Made by a program: the position numbers and the translations under genes. From NCBI RefSeq assembly GCF_913060805.1, contig NZ_CAJXTC010000012.1, positions 1-64,000 of the forward strand: a stretch of 64,000 bases of DNA. The letters run 5' to 3'. The DNA comes from an uncultured Draconibacterium sp. (GTDB lineage Bacteria > Bacteroidota > Bacteroidia > Bacteroidales > Prolixibacteraceae). This document shows positions 24,891-33,857 of this stretch, piece after piece; position 1 is the stretch's first letter; each line of letters starts with the position of its first letter. The notes beneath the pieces were generated by a model, which was not told the origin of the DNA, ran no database searches, and saw only the letters and a program-made list of their open reading frames with translations.

Positions 24891-26411
24891 TTATTTTTCG
24901 TTTCGAAGTAATTTTTGCAACGCCAAACCTTTTTCGGTAAGGCGGTATTTTTGTTTTGGATGGTTTTTTTGCGGGTACTTCATTTCTACCCAACCTTCAT
25001 GTAAAGCAGGTACCAGATAAATATTCCTGAAATTCCCTTCGTGTTTAAGTTCCAACTTGTCCTGTAACTCCTGGCGGTTCATTTCATTTTCCAGTACCGC
25101 AATTAAATTCCGAACTTCTACGGAGGTCCTGCGGTACTCCTGCGGTAGTTCCTCGTTACTTGTCCGGTGCTTATCCGGTACTTGTTCGGTAGTCTGCAAA
25201 TACGAAGGGCGGTATAATACAGTCCTGAATTCTTCAGCTTGTATGAATTGCGGTTCCTTTAATCCTGCCGTTTTTGATTGGCTGACCATATCGGAAGTAC
25301 CGGTCCCCAATCGTTCGATATAAGCGGTTAAATACAACGGTTCAGCCATTAACGGATTTGCAGGTACCGAACTATGCAACTGTTTAAGTTTTTCCACCGT
25401 CCATCCCATGGGTAAAGAACCGGGATTCCAGATTTCGAGCCTGTCGCGAAACAGCATAACCTGAACACTACCGTTATTTGTATAATCGCGGTGTGCAATG
25501 GCATTTACAACAGCCTCGGCAATTACATCCTTGGGAATTTCATAGGCGCCGGGAGCCTGAACATCTGTTTGGCGGGTTCCCACACTATAATCCAGTTTCG
25601 ACAGAATAAATTCTACCGTTTGATCAACGAGTTCAAAAGCAGTTCCTTTATACACTTTATACGATGGAATTGGCTTTTCCATTGTTGTCCCGCGAAAAAC
25701 AACACATCTTACTTCGGAACTGATAAAAAAACGCTGAGGTTGTTTTCCAAACAACAATAAAGCCGCATTTACAGGTTTGTTATTTTCGAAAAGATTTAAA
25801 TGGGTCAGTATTTTTTCAACTGAATCAGTTTCCTGCAAGGCAAAGCCTCTTTTTTCACGGGCAAGCCTGACGAACCATTTGATTTTTTCAGTATCGATAT
25901 CATTCAAATCGGCCTTTTCATTTACTGATGCATCAAAGGGACCGGAGCGAATAATTTCCTTTTCAACAAGATAACGTACCAACGCCGCATAAACCGATGC
26001 TTTAAGGTCGTCTGTTCCCGCAATTTTCTTTCGCACAACAACTCCCTGGGCTTTTTCGATTAAAGCCAATTCTTTAGGATGCCGTTCGTTGTTCGGGTGG
26101 GATGATATAAATATCAGGCGGGTGAGATGATGCCGGGTTGCATGATTAAATTCCAGTTCTGTTGGAGATATGCCATCATGATTTTCAAAGCCGTATTCTT
26201 TCCCGAATAATCCCAGGTAAATGGTACTGTTTTCCACTTCACGTAAATACACATTATCCACCCTTTGGTCAATAGCGGGAAGAGCTTCAAATATAAATGG
26301 TTCGAAAAATCTACCTAATAAAGGATCGGCATAAATATAATCGTACAGAACTTTTCGCTCAGCTTCAAATTCCCGTTGAACACTACTTATGAATATTTTT
26401 TTCTTTGCCAT
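24891..26411 (-). CDS. DUF4062 plus RecG-like ATP-binding protein in the hsd operon
   Basis: 506 residues. The N-terminus (KIFISSVQREFEAERKVL; NSTIYLGLFGKEYG; SPTELEFNHATRHH) is a DUF4062 domain. The middle and C-terminus resemble the RecG-like ATP-binding/Schlafen-associated region (YEIPKDVIAEAVVNAIAHRD; QVMLFRDRLEIWNPG; YIERLGTGTSDMV). A winged-helix C-terminus carries phase-like tails (EVRNLIAVLENEMNRQELQDKL). It is nested between hsdR and hsdM with 0-2 bp gaps, so it belongs to the restriction operon. A regulatory or additional defence role is inferred; no catalytic activity can be claimed. Confidence 0.82.
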   Translation of the reverse strand: MAKKKIFISSVQREFEAERKVLYDYIYADPLLGRFFEPFIFEALPAIDQRVDNVYLREVENSTIYLGLFGKEYGFENHDGISPTELEFNHATRHHLTRLIFISSHPNNERHPKELALIEKAQGVVVRKKIAGTDDLKASVYAALVRYLVEKEIIRSGPFDASVNEKADLNDIDTEKIKWFVRLAREKRGFALQETDSVEKILTHLNLFENNKPVNAALLLFGKQPQRFFISSEVRCVVFRGTTMEKPIPSYKVYKGTAFELVDQTVEFILSKLDYSVGTRQTDVQAPGAYEIPKDVIAEAVVNAIAHRDYTNNGSVQVMLFRDRLEIWNPGSLPMGWTVEKLKQLHSSVPANPLMAEPLYLTAYIERLGTGTSDMVSQSKTAGLKEPQFIQAEEFRTVLYRPSYLQTTEQVPDKHRTSNEELPQEYRRTSVEVRNLIAVLENEMNRQELQDKLELKHEGNFRNIYLVPALHEGWVEMKYPQKNHPKQKYRLTEKGLALQKLLRNEK

Positions 26412-29203
26412 TATGCAGCCAGTACTTTATTCGTTAATTCAATTATTTCGTCAATTTCTTTTGCGGTAAAAATACCCCGTACTCCTTCGGGATGGATCAT
26501 TGTAAACGGTGATTCGATAAGGTTTCGTTTGGTAATTTCCCCTTTCTCCAGGACAAAGTTCTTTAATAAATCCAAAAACTGTAATTGACGGCTGGTTAAA
26601 TACGTGTGGTGGTTTATAAAATCATCGAAAGCCTTTGTGACCGTCTCCGAAAATGTTTCAAGCAGTTCGATTCCTAAAATATGTTTGACAAACTGTACCA
26701 GCTGGGCTTTACGGTGGTCATACACTTTCCGTAGCAATTCAATTGTAATGTGCGGATGCTCGTTGTGTAAATCTTCGGCCAATTGTTCGGCTTCTTCGGG
26801 GGTAATTTCCACCCCCTGTTTCAGTTTTTGCAATAGCGGGTTGAACGAAACCAACTCATTTATTTTTTGCTCTACCAGTTCGCGGTATTTTGCTACGCTT
26901 AAAGCTTCATGTTGAGGGCCAAACTCAACTTTCTCCTTTTCTGAAACAATGTCCTTCAGGTTAAATTTGGCCGGCGGCAATGTAATAACCGATTCGCGAT
27001 ATTTCATTAAAGGAGCAATTTTTTCAATCAACTCATCAAACTTATCCTCGTTAATCGTTGCCCAAAAATGATTGGATTGTGCTTTTTGAATCAATTCCTG
27101 TTGTTTGGCTACAATGTTCACACTCAAAGGCAATTCGCCAATTTCTTCAACGATACTTTCCCTGATGGTTTCGTATTTTTCTTCATCCTTTTGCAAACGA
27201 GCAAGGGAAACTTCAACAATGTCTTTTTCGAACCGCATGGCTTTAAAATCGGAATCGGAAACAGTACGGAACAATGGTTTTACAACTGAATCCAGAAATT
27301 CAACTTTATCAACAGTAAGGTTATTCCAGAAATTTTCATCTGTCAAACGTTGCAAATCGTTCTGTGCGTCAATTATAACAACCGAGTTTTTAGGAAGTGT
27401 TTCAACCTGCATTCTTAGCTTTACAATCTCTTTTCCCGCAATTTCTTTTTCGTTTTGGTTTTGAGCTTCCTCTATTTTACTCAACCTGGTACCAAACAAC
27501 CGAACTGGTAACGGAATTTGCTGTTTGGGTTCTTTCCCTTTCGGATTTAATTTAAAATATTCGAAATTATCCCAACAGTCAAGAATAAGAAAATCATCCT
27601 TTTCCACACACCATTGTTTCAGTTTACCGGGCTCAAGCAAGCGCGTTCCCCGGCCTATCATTTGCCAGAATTTTGTATAACTATAGACGGGTTTCGTAAA
27701 TACAAGATTGACCAGTTCCTGAACATCAATTCCAGTGTCCAGCATATCCACACTAATGGCTACACGAGGCATATCATTGTGTTTAAATTGGTCCAGCAAT
27801 CCGCCCTTGCCGTAAACTCTCGGGTCTTCACTGACCAGAACCTTAGCCAACTCCCCCTTGTATTCCGGATAAAGTGAATCAAATATCTCTTCAATCCGCC
27901 GGGCATGCGCTTTACTGATACAAAAGAATATCGTTTTTCCGGGCAAAACTCCATTGGCATCTTTGATACATTCTTCCATAAATTCACGAACAATCAGGGC
28001 ATTTGTTCCCCTGTTGATTACCTTTTTTTCAAGGTCGGTACCTTCATAATTTATTTCTTCAATTTCCTTGCCCTCTATAATTAGTTTTTGCTGGTCTTCT
28101 AATGAGATCGTACGTTTGTTTATTCCTTCGTCCTGAAATTTGGTTTTAATTTTCATTACCTGAAAATTGCACAAATATGGCGGTATATGATTTACTGCCT
28201 CTTCATAAGAATAGGCGAATGTTGGAACGCCATCCTCACACTCAAATATTTCAAACGTATTGTGATCGATAACATCGGTTGGAGTGGCTGTTAATCCAAG
28301 CGTTATTGTATTGAAATAATCCAATATTTCCTGATAGGTATTGTAAATGCTTCGGTGGCTTTCGTCAATTACAACCAAGTCGAAAAAATGCGGCGAAAGT
28401 GTTTTTTTCTCATCCCTTATAATGTTCAGCATGGTCGGATAAGTTGAAACATAAATCCGCCTGTCGGTTGCAATTTCCTTTTCTCCCTGTTTTGGCCAAC
28501 GGGGCTCGTTGGGTAAATGTTCTTTGAAAGCTTCCAAAGCCTGGTCGCGAAGTGCAATCCTGTCAACCAGGAATAAAACCCTTTCTGCCCATCCGGCGCG
28601 CATTAAAGTATCGGTTAAAGCAATACATGTTCTTGTTTTTCCGGTACCTGTTGCCATAACCAACAAAAACTTTCGTCTCCGTTTTTCAATGGCTTCCATC
28701 ACGGCGCGGATAGATCGGATCTGGTAATCACGTCCGGCAATTTTTGTATTGATTAGCTCTCCTGCCAATGCCTTTCTTGATTTGCGAACATATAAGAATC
28801 GCTCCAAATCATCGCGGGAAGGAAATCCATATACCTTCTTTGGCGGATAGTTTTCCAAATCCCAAAAGAAAATATCAAGTCCGTTGGTATAAAAACAAAA
28901 AGGAAGTTCACCTCCCTGTGCATTTACTATATTGTAGCAATATTGTTTAGCCTGTTCCCGGCCGGTTGCTGCATCAACCGATGTTTTTTTAGCTTCTACA
29001 ACCGCCAATGGTTGGCCGTCTCTACCAAGTAAAACATAATCGCTGAATTGATGCCCGTTATAAGGAGTCGAAGATTCCTTTGCCAGGTCCTTATCAACGA
29101 TGATGTCAAATTCTTCTATCACCTGAGACCGGTCACTAACAATCCAGCCCGCCTGTTTTAAACGGTTGTCAATAATTTCTTTTCGTGTTTTTGCCTCATT
29201 CAT
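26411..29203 (-). CDS. hsdR: Type I restriction endonuclease subunit R
   Basis: 930 residues. The N-terminal PD-(D/E)XK nuclease has HQFSDYVLLGRDGQPLAVVEAKKT (D and E-A-K catalytic residues at about 50-75). The SF2 motor has Walker A MATGTGKTRTCIALTDTL, DEAD-type box VVIDESHRS, the motif III-like LGLTATP and the motif VI-like MIGRGTRL. The C-terminal part binds HsdM/HsdS (EGVRGIFTAKEIDEIIEL). It translocates and cleaves unmodified DNA. It is the second gene of the operon after a small XRE regulator (3-bp gap). Confidence 0.95.
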   Translation of the reverse strand: MNEAKTRKEIIDNRLKQAGWIVSDRSQVIEEFDIIVDKDLAKESSTPYNGHQFSDYVLLGRDGQPLAVVEAKKTSVDAATGREQAKQYCYNIVNAQGGELPFCFYTNGLDIFFWDLENYPPKKVYGFPSRDDLERFLYVRKSRKALAGELINTKIAGRDYQIRSIRAVMEAIEKRRRKFLLVMATGTGKTRTCIALTDTLMRAGWAERVLFLVDRIALRDQALEAFKEHLPNEPRWPKQGEKEIATDRRIYVSTYPTMLNIIRDEKKTLSPHFFDLVVIDESHRSIYNTYQEILDYFNTITLGLTATPTDVIDHNTFEIFECEDGVPTFAYSYEEAVNHIPPYLCNFQVMKIKTKFQDEGINKRTISLEDQQKLIIEGKEIEEINYEGTDLEKKVINRGTNALIVREFMEECIKDANGVLPGKTIFFCISKAHARRIEEIFDSLYPEYKGELAKVLVSEDPRVYGKGGLLDQFKHNDMPRVAISVDMLDTGIDVQELVNLVFTKPVYSYTKFWQMIGRGTRLLEPGKLKQWCVEKDDFLILDCWDNFEYFKLNPKGKEPKQQIPLPVRLFGTRLSKIEEAQNQNEKEIAGKEIVKLRMQVETLPKNSVVIIDAQNDLQRLTDENFWNNLTVDKVEFLDSVVKPLFRTVSDSDFKAMRFEKDIVEVSLARLQKDEEKYETIRESIVEEIGELPLSVNIVAKQQELIQKAQSNHFWATINEDKFDELIEKIAPLMKYRESVITLPPAKFNLKDIVSEKEKVEFGPQHEALSVAKYRELVEQKINELVSFNPLLQKLKQGVEITPEEAEQLAEDLHNEHPHITIELLRKVYDHRKAQLVQFVKHILGIELLETFSETVTKAFDDFINHHTYLTSRQLQFLDLLKNFVLEKGEITKRNLIESPFTMIHPEGVRGIFTAKEIDEIIELTNKVLAA

Positions 29204-29205
29204 AT

Positions 29206-29400
29206 TTAACTTTTGTTTGAGACAATCAGGTCTTTAACATCAACATCTAATATTTCTGCAATTTGCATTAACACTTCGAGTCGTGGTTGTTGTCTGTTTT
29301 GTACATAGGAGTTAACCATATTGTAGCTCTTTCCAAGTTTCCCAGCCAGCCAGGTTTGTTTAATACCTTTCTCTTCAAGCACTACCTTAATGCGATTCAC
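29206..29400 (-). CDS. XRE-family HTH regulator of the restriction operon
   Basis: 64 residues from a GTG start at 29400 (reads MNRIKVVLEEKGIKQTWLAG). The frame extends to an ATG at 29442, but that would place the start inside an inverted repeat that looks like the operator, and the Cro/C1-type fold begins at the GTG. HTH helices: QTWLAGKLGKSYNMVNSYVQ. It lies 3 bp upstream of hsdR, so it is likely an autoregulated controller that delays restriction after entry into a new host. Confidence 0.82.
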   Translation of the reverse strand: MNRIKVVLEEKGIKQTWLAGKLGKSYNMVNSYVQNRQQPRLEVLMQIAEILDVDVKDLIVSNKS

Positions 29401-29432
29401 AACAATAAAATTTTTGTTGTCTAAAATACAAT

Positions 29433-29455
29433 TATATCTCAAAAAATAAGATATA
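29433..29455. promoter_or_regulatory. Inverted repeat, candidate operator of the hsd operon
   Basis: TATATCT (29433-29439) and AGATATA (29449-29455), a perfect 7-bp inverted repeat with a 9-bp spacer. It lies about 35-55 bp upstream of the GTG start of the XRE gene. Confidence 0.5.
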
Positions 29456-29599
29456 AAATCAATCTTAATGCTGTTTCCTTATCTCCACTTTTACCTCTTC
29501 ACGGTTTTTTGCTTCTTTTTAACCGCACAGGCTCATGAAAAAAGAAGCAGGGCGATAAGGCCCTGCATTATGAGGTGTAAAAACTATTCTTCTGAACAA

Positions 29600-29824
29600 T
29601 TAAAGCGCTATCAACCCAAAAAACATGGCAAGAGTTACGGCAACAACTATGGCAATGCCAAGAATAACAACTATCATATTTTTGGCAAATTCAATCAAGA
29701 ACAGAATTGCAATATAGGCCAGTAAACAATACCAGAAACTTAATCCGGTAATATAGGAAGCCAATACGATAACAATGAATCTGAAAATCCATCGGAGCGG
29801 TAATTTGTTAACTTTCTCTCTCAT
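29600..29824 (-). CDS. Small two-to-three-segment membrane protein
   Basis: 74 residues, almost entirely hydrophobic after a basic start (MREKVNKLPLRW). Segments are FIVIVLASYITGLSFWYCLL, AYIAILFLIEFA and MIVVILGIAIVVAVTLAMFF. No family recognised. It is upstream of the hsd operon on the same strand but separated by about 200 bp. Real coding is plausible but not certain. Confidence 0.5.
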   Translation of the reverse strand: MREKVNKLPLRWIFRFIVIVLASYITGLSFWYCLLAYIAILFLIEFAKNMIVVILGIAIVVAVTLAMFFGLIAL

Positions 29825-30049
29825 TTGAGTAGTTTTAAAAGGTTGATAATTGTGATGTTATGAGCCACACAAAAACAATTCCAAACTCACCTATGCGGAT
29901 TCCGGAGGAGAGGGAGTTTTGTTTTTCGTTACTTACGTTTTCAAAATATCTAATTCTATTCTTCTTTTCCATATTTCATTCGTTTAAGATTATGCGTCTT
30001 TCCATCGGGTCGGTCGTTGTTGTTTTGTGGCCCGGTTAAAAAAGGAGTG

Positions 30050-30141
30050 TTGGACCTGCAAGTTTTTTGCAGGAAATACTATTCGACAGTGGAGGTTGGA
30101 GATTTTCTGCAAAACAGCAGGCCTGAACTTGCAGGCTCCAA
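30050..30141. repeat. Cruciform-forming inverted repeat
   Basis: TTGGACCTGCAAGTT (30050-30064) pairs with AACTTGCAGGCTCCAA (30126-30141) with one bulge. Inside it, TTTTGCAG and a following AAAT pair with ATTTTCTGCAAAA (30102-30114). Local alternative hairpins such as CCTGCAA/TTGCAGG (30055-30073) also exist. Confidence 0.55.
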
Positions 30142-30784
30142 AAACACGGTCTTTATTTTGCCAACAGAACAACAACGCCGGACGGAAAGCACATTCTTAA
30201 ATTGGAATGCGGTAAAGAAGAATCGATAAATTGAGTAAAATGATAAAAGTACTTTTTCAAAAGTCAGTAAGCTAAAACTCTAAATTAGGGGAAGGTAAAG
30301 ACAAGTGTAAGGATTGAATGTACTGAAATGAGGTCTGTGAGAACAGGGTGAATGAAAGGAAATGAAAGCCTTTCTCTTGTGTGCGGTGCCGGAGGTTACT
30401 GAATGCAGGGAGTATTCCGGGTAGGCCGGATAAACCTCCCGGAATGTAGTTCCCGTAGGCACAGGAACATTAATCTGAATTTTATCGAGGCGGGCAAAAG
30501 GCAAATGGATCTCTGGAATAAAATGCAAAGGATTCTTTTGCCGTGCGATGCCAGAGGCTTTTCGATTGAGCAATTTCAATCCACCGGGAAAATGCGAATC
30601 ATGAGCAGCGGTGTAATTGAAAATGCGATTTGAGAAATGCCGGGGCATGGGATATTGTTATCAAAAGTATTCCAGCACTTACGAATTCTATTTCGAGTTT
30701 AACCCACCACAAAAATACGGACAATGTGCCACATGGTTTGTTTGTTCACTGTAGTTGTCCTACTCTGGTCCCACAAGAATTTTA

Positions 30785-31020
30785 CCCTGCTGCAAAACTG
30801 CATAGGGGTTTTCAGAATAATTTTTTGCCTGTTGCAATACTGCGAGAGAGGTGCCACAAAAATTATTCGTACTTACACAGCTGCATGGAGGGTCTAACAT
30901 AAATTGGAGGCCTGTTGCACGGTTGCAGGAGGGGGCTAAGAAAAAATTTTTGTTATTTGCAGCGCTGCGGCAAGCCATTCACAAAGTTTACTGGCCAGTT
31001 GCACGGTTGCAGGGAGCCTA
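30785..31020. repeat. About six degenerate 41-bp tandem repeats with TTGCA pairs
   Basis: Units begin near 30789, 30830, 30872, 30913, 30955 and 30995, a 40-42 bp period. The best units share GTTGCACGGTTGCAGG followed by a purine-rich then A/T-rich stretch; others read TGCAATACTGCG or TGCAGCGCTGCGG. The period is close to four helical turns, as in iterons or cooperative protein sites. Function unknown. Confidence 0.55.
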
Positions 31021-31135
31021 TAATCAGTGAGTTATAGAGGTGTGACCAATGTTTGATTTTCGGAAAAACGTATAAGGTAAGGTCTTGGGGCTAAAGCCCG
31101 GAACTAACAATAAAAATAAACAGTAACATAATAAG

Positions 31136-31202
31136 TAATGTTATCCCCCCGATTTGGAGGAATAACATTACCTTTAGCTTTGAGATAATGAAAATAACAT
31201 TA
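31136..31202. promoter_or_regulatory. Three TAATGTTAT sites upstream of a nuclease gene
   Basis: TAATGTTAT at 31136-31144 and its complement ATAACATTA at 31162-31170 and 31194-31202. The last two lie in the longer direct repeat AATAACATTACCT. They end 45 bp before the ATG at 31247 and look like operator sites. Confidence 0.45.
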
Positions 31203-31246
31203 CCTGGTGACGAAGCTTCCTAGTTATGCCAAATTTTGAATAAAAG

Positions 31247-32539
31247 ATGACAGCACATAAAATTCTCATACAGAACTTAAACTCTAGGATTGAAAATATA
31301 TCTGATTCATATCAGATTGTTCTTAGAGCAAAAGACGAAAAAAGGAAAGAAAAGGCTAACATAAATTTTAGAACTGAAATTGCTTTTTTTATTCATTTTA
31401 TAAAAAACAATTACTTGTCTCGGACTTTATTTGAAGAATTACTTAATTACAACGATACGCTAGATTTATCAAATGACTATATCAATTCAATTAAAAAAAC
31501 CATCCAGCTTCTAAAACAAATTTCCCAGTTAACTCGTGATCACCAAGACTTTGAAAAATTTGTAATTGAATGTAATGATGGTTGGAAAAATCCATTCAAC
31601 GATTCAATGACTATTGATGCAACTAAGCTTTTGGAAAGAATTGAAAAAATACCTGAATTTATTTCCTCAAAGAAATTATCATTTGTAAATGAAACTTATG
31701 AGATTATTGTCACAATCTTTAAACGTTGGGAGAATCATTTTCCAGAATCCGATTTAATGACAATTGCAACTCAATTTAATAATTGCAGACAAGAATTATT
31801 TGTTTTGGAACACTTAAATGGATTTCAAAAAGAGTATATCGGAGCAAATAGTGCAATTAGACTAAATCACTTATTCAATGCAGTCAATCCTTTACATCAA
31901 CCCTCTAGCGCCAATGAAGGAATCTTTGAAAACTTAATTGTTTCCGGTACAGATTTAGAAAAAGACGAATTGTATTTAAGTGATTGTAAAAAAATTCAAA
32001 GTCACATAATGCAAAAACTAGATGAGGGATTTTCAATCGAAAGAACGATTCGAAATTTCATTGCATTTATGGAGAGTTACCGAAAAGCTTCCGATTATCC
32101 TAATGGTGAAAAGCAGTTACAGAAAGAGTTTGAAATGTATTTATTTGACAAGGGATATTTTCCTCTTTCAGAAGTTCAATTGAAAAACGCACGTATTGAT
32201 ACTTTGATAACAAATGAGTCGAGTGCATTTTTGATTGAATACAAGCAGATTGGATGGACAAAATCAAATATTGATTTGAAATTAGAATTAGAAAAAATGA
32301 AATCTGCATTTATTCAAAGTAACATTTATTCTAAAAGACTTAATGCTTATCCAAATCTTCAAAAAACTGTTTACTTAATCATTTTTACGACGAAGTATTT
32401 CATATTCAAAAATGGAAAAACATCAATAAATTACGATGGACTGATTTTTAATTTTTATACTGTCTATCTAGGCGATGAAAGTCCTTCAAAAATAAAGAAT
32501 CCAATAGTTTATGATATTGACTCGATAATAAATAAATAA
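31247..32539 (+). CDS. Putative PD-(D/E)XK nuclease, defence-like
   Basis: 430 residues. The N-terminal 270 are helical and unrecognised (FRTEIAFFIHFIKNNYLSRT; LLERIEKIPEFISSKKLSF). The C-terminal domain shows a PD-(D/E)XK layout: EKQLQKEFEMYLFDKGYF, then ARIDTLITNESSAFLIEYKQ, where D, E and K fit the catalytic triad. This is the usual core of restriction-like or abortive-infection nucleases that pair a sensor with a nuclease. The gene is AT-rich compared with the tra genes and is bounded by cassette-like elements. Confidence 0.65.
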   Translation: MTAHKILIQNLNSRIENISDSYQIVLRAKDEKRKEKANINFRTEIAFFIHFIKNNYLSRTLFEELLNYNDTLDLSNDYINSIKKTIQLLKQISQLTRDHQDFEKFVIECNDGWKNPFNDSMTIDATKLLERIEKIPEFISSKKLSFVNETYEIIVTIFKRWENHFPESDLMTIATQFNNCRQELFVLEHLNGFQKEYIGANSAIRLNHLFNAVNPLHQPSSANEGIFENLIVSGTDLEKDELYLSDCKKIQSHIMQKLDEGFSIERTIRNFIAFMESYRKASDYPNGEKQLQKEFEMYLFDKGYFPLSEVQLKNARIDTLITNESSAFLIEYKQIGWTKSNIDLKLELEKMKSAFIQSNIYSKRLNAYPNLQKTVYLIIFTTKYFIFKNGKTSINYDGLIFNFYTVYLGDESPSKIKNPIVYDIDSIINK

Positions 32540-32647
32540 AAAACTAGGACATAACCACGTCGAAATTTCATGGCGTTATTGGTGGTGTTCGAACCGCGGA
32601 TTTCGGTGACCGTTATAGCCAACTGAAATTTCAAGCATACTACTAAA
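32540..32647 (+). repeat. attC-like element after the first cassette gene
   Basis: It opens with GGACATAACC and closes with GACCGTTATAGCC (GTTAT core at 32612). ATAAC and GTTAT form the outer inverted pair, and the internal part includes ACCGCGGATTTCGG. It fills the space between two same-strand genes. Similarity to an integron recombination site is inferred from layout. Confidence 0.35.
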
Positions 32648-33700
32648 ATGACAGACCAAGAATTTGATGAAATATTATTAAAACCAGAATCAGACATTTT
32701 GGATTTCAAGAGAGAACAGTACGATATTTTGAGAAAATCAAATGAGGCTAACCATTCAAAATTCATAAAAGACATTATCAGCTTTTGTAATACGATTAGA
32801 ACAGAATCTGCTTACATCATTTTGGGTGTTGGAGAAAATCAAAACGGAGAAAAGGATTTAATTGGAATCAATATGCATGTAGATGATGCTATATTGCAAG
32901 AAAAAATTAAAAACAAGGTTACGCCAATTCCTCATTTTTGTTACTATACTAAAAAAGTTAATGATAAAACGTTCGGCATAATTGAGATACCGATTCGAAA
33001 ATATGAAGAACCAATTTTTCCGACAGTAAAAATGAAAGGATTGGAAACAGGCAAAGTTTATTGCAGAAGAAACTCGTCAAATTCAGAGGCGACAGGTAGA
33101 GAAATAATACAGATAAGTAGATGGCTTGACAGCATTCCTTCTCAGATATCTCATGTAAACATTAATGACGAAATCGCTGAGATAATAGCAAGAACGACTA
33201 CAAAATTGCTTCCACTATCCGAACAGATAGCTGAATCTTTAAAATTAGCAAGAAAGTATAATTTAAAAGAGCTTGAATGGTTTTGCTTAGGAGAACTATC
33301 TGGATGGTCAGACACCGAGAAAATTGATGTGGAAGGAGTTTTATCCTATAGGATTAATGATGTAGTAATGACACCGAATGAAATTAAAGTGAATCCTTAC
33401 TCTTTTCATTCTTTGACTTCACAACAGTTGCTTGATGAAATAAAGGAGATAGATAAAGCTGCTTCAGAACAACCGTTATTTCTGCCTCATTCAATAACAC
33501 AGCTTGAAGAATACATCGATGGATTTCCTACAGACAAAGACAATTCTTTAATTATCTTAACACAATCAGCAGATGTTTTATTTGACAATCCGAAGCTGGC
33601 AGGTAGAACAATTAAATTTTATGTGTCCAAGCAAAACTTAAAGACTATATATCAGCGAATAAGACAAAAATTAATTCGTAATTTGCTTGACATAAAATAA
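32648..33700 (+). CDS. AlbA (Schlafen-type) plus AbiTii-like protein, abortive-infection candidate
   Basis: 350 residues. The N-terminal about 150 is an AlbA_2/Schlafen domain (ESDILDFKREQYDIL; KDIISFCNTIRTESAYIILGVG; GKVYCRRNSSNSEATGREI). From about 185 a segment resembles AbiTii (LPLSEQIAESLKLARKYNLK, ELEWFCLGELSGW). AbiTii domains occur in lactococcal abortive-infection proteins, and AlbA domains in RNA or DNA-binding regulators. The combination suggests an anti-phage role (inference). Flanked by cassette-like elements. Confidence 0.6.
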   Translation: MTDQEFDEILLKPESDILDFKREQYDILRKSNEANHSKFIKDIISFCNTIRTESAYIILGVGENQNGEKDLIGINMHVDDAILQEKIKNKVTPIPHFCYYTKKVNDKTFGIIEIPIRKYEEPIFPTVKMKGLETGKVYCRRNSSNSEATGREIIQISRWLDSIPSQISHVNINDEIAEIIARTTTKLLPLSEQIAESLKLARKYNLKELEWFCLGELSGWSDTEKIDVEGVLSYRINDVVMTPNEIKVNPYSFHSLTSQQLLDEIKEIDKAASEQPLFLPHSITQLEEYIDGFPTDKDNSLIILTQSADVLFDNPKLAGRTIKFYVSKQNLKTIYQRIRQKLIRNLLDIK

Positions 33701-33857
33701 CGGGCTTTAAAAATTGCATATGGTATTTCGTAGGCATTGGTATGCCAGCAGCGGATTTCCGCTCCATCTCTCGTCCGTACCCGGACAGAGACGCACACGA
33801 AAATCCTCTCGAATATAGAATGGACGTTAACAACAAACTTAATAAAGGACGACAAAG
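33701..33857 (+). repeat. attC-like element after the second cassette gene
   Basis: The stop codon lies in ATAACGGGC and the element ends in GGACGTTAACAAC (GTTAA core at 33826), 32 bp before the next ATG. Internal palindromic parts include GCGGATTTCCGC, which recalls GCGGATTTCGG of the previous element. Confidence 0.35.

Larger units (their letters stand above)
29825..31246. other. 1.4-kb apparently non-coding stretch rich in inverted repeats
   Basis: No gene that I can support. It contains a long imperfect inverted repeat at about 29872-29930 (AAAAACAA and AAACTC against GGGAGTTTTGTTTTT) and a cruciform at 30050-30141. A bulged stem, ATTCCGGG-T-AGG / CCTCCCGGAAT, lies at 30414-30445. The 41-bp degenerate repeats at 30785-31020 and operator-like repeats at 31136-31202 follow. 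A 122-codon open frame on the minus strand (30280-30648) overlaps the palindromes and has no recognisable domain. Confidence 0.6.

Noticed and set aside
24889-24993. N-terminal extension of hsdM
   Set aside because: It overlaps the 3' end of the DUF4062 gene and precedes the conserved HsdM start.
30280-30648. 122-codon minus-strand open frame
   Set aside because: No recognisable domain, overlaps strong palindromes, and no neighbour arrangement supports it; kept only as a remark.
30785-31020. CRISPR array
   Set aside because: Units are degenerate throughout, with no constant repeat alternating with unique spacers and no cas genes.
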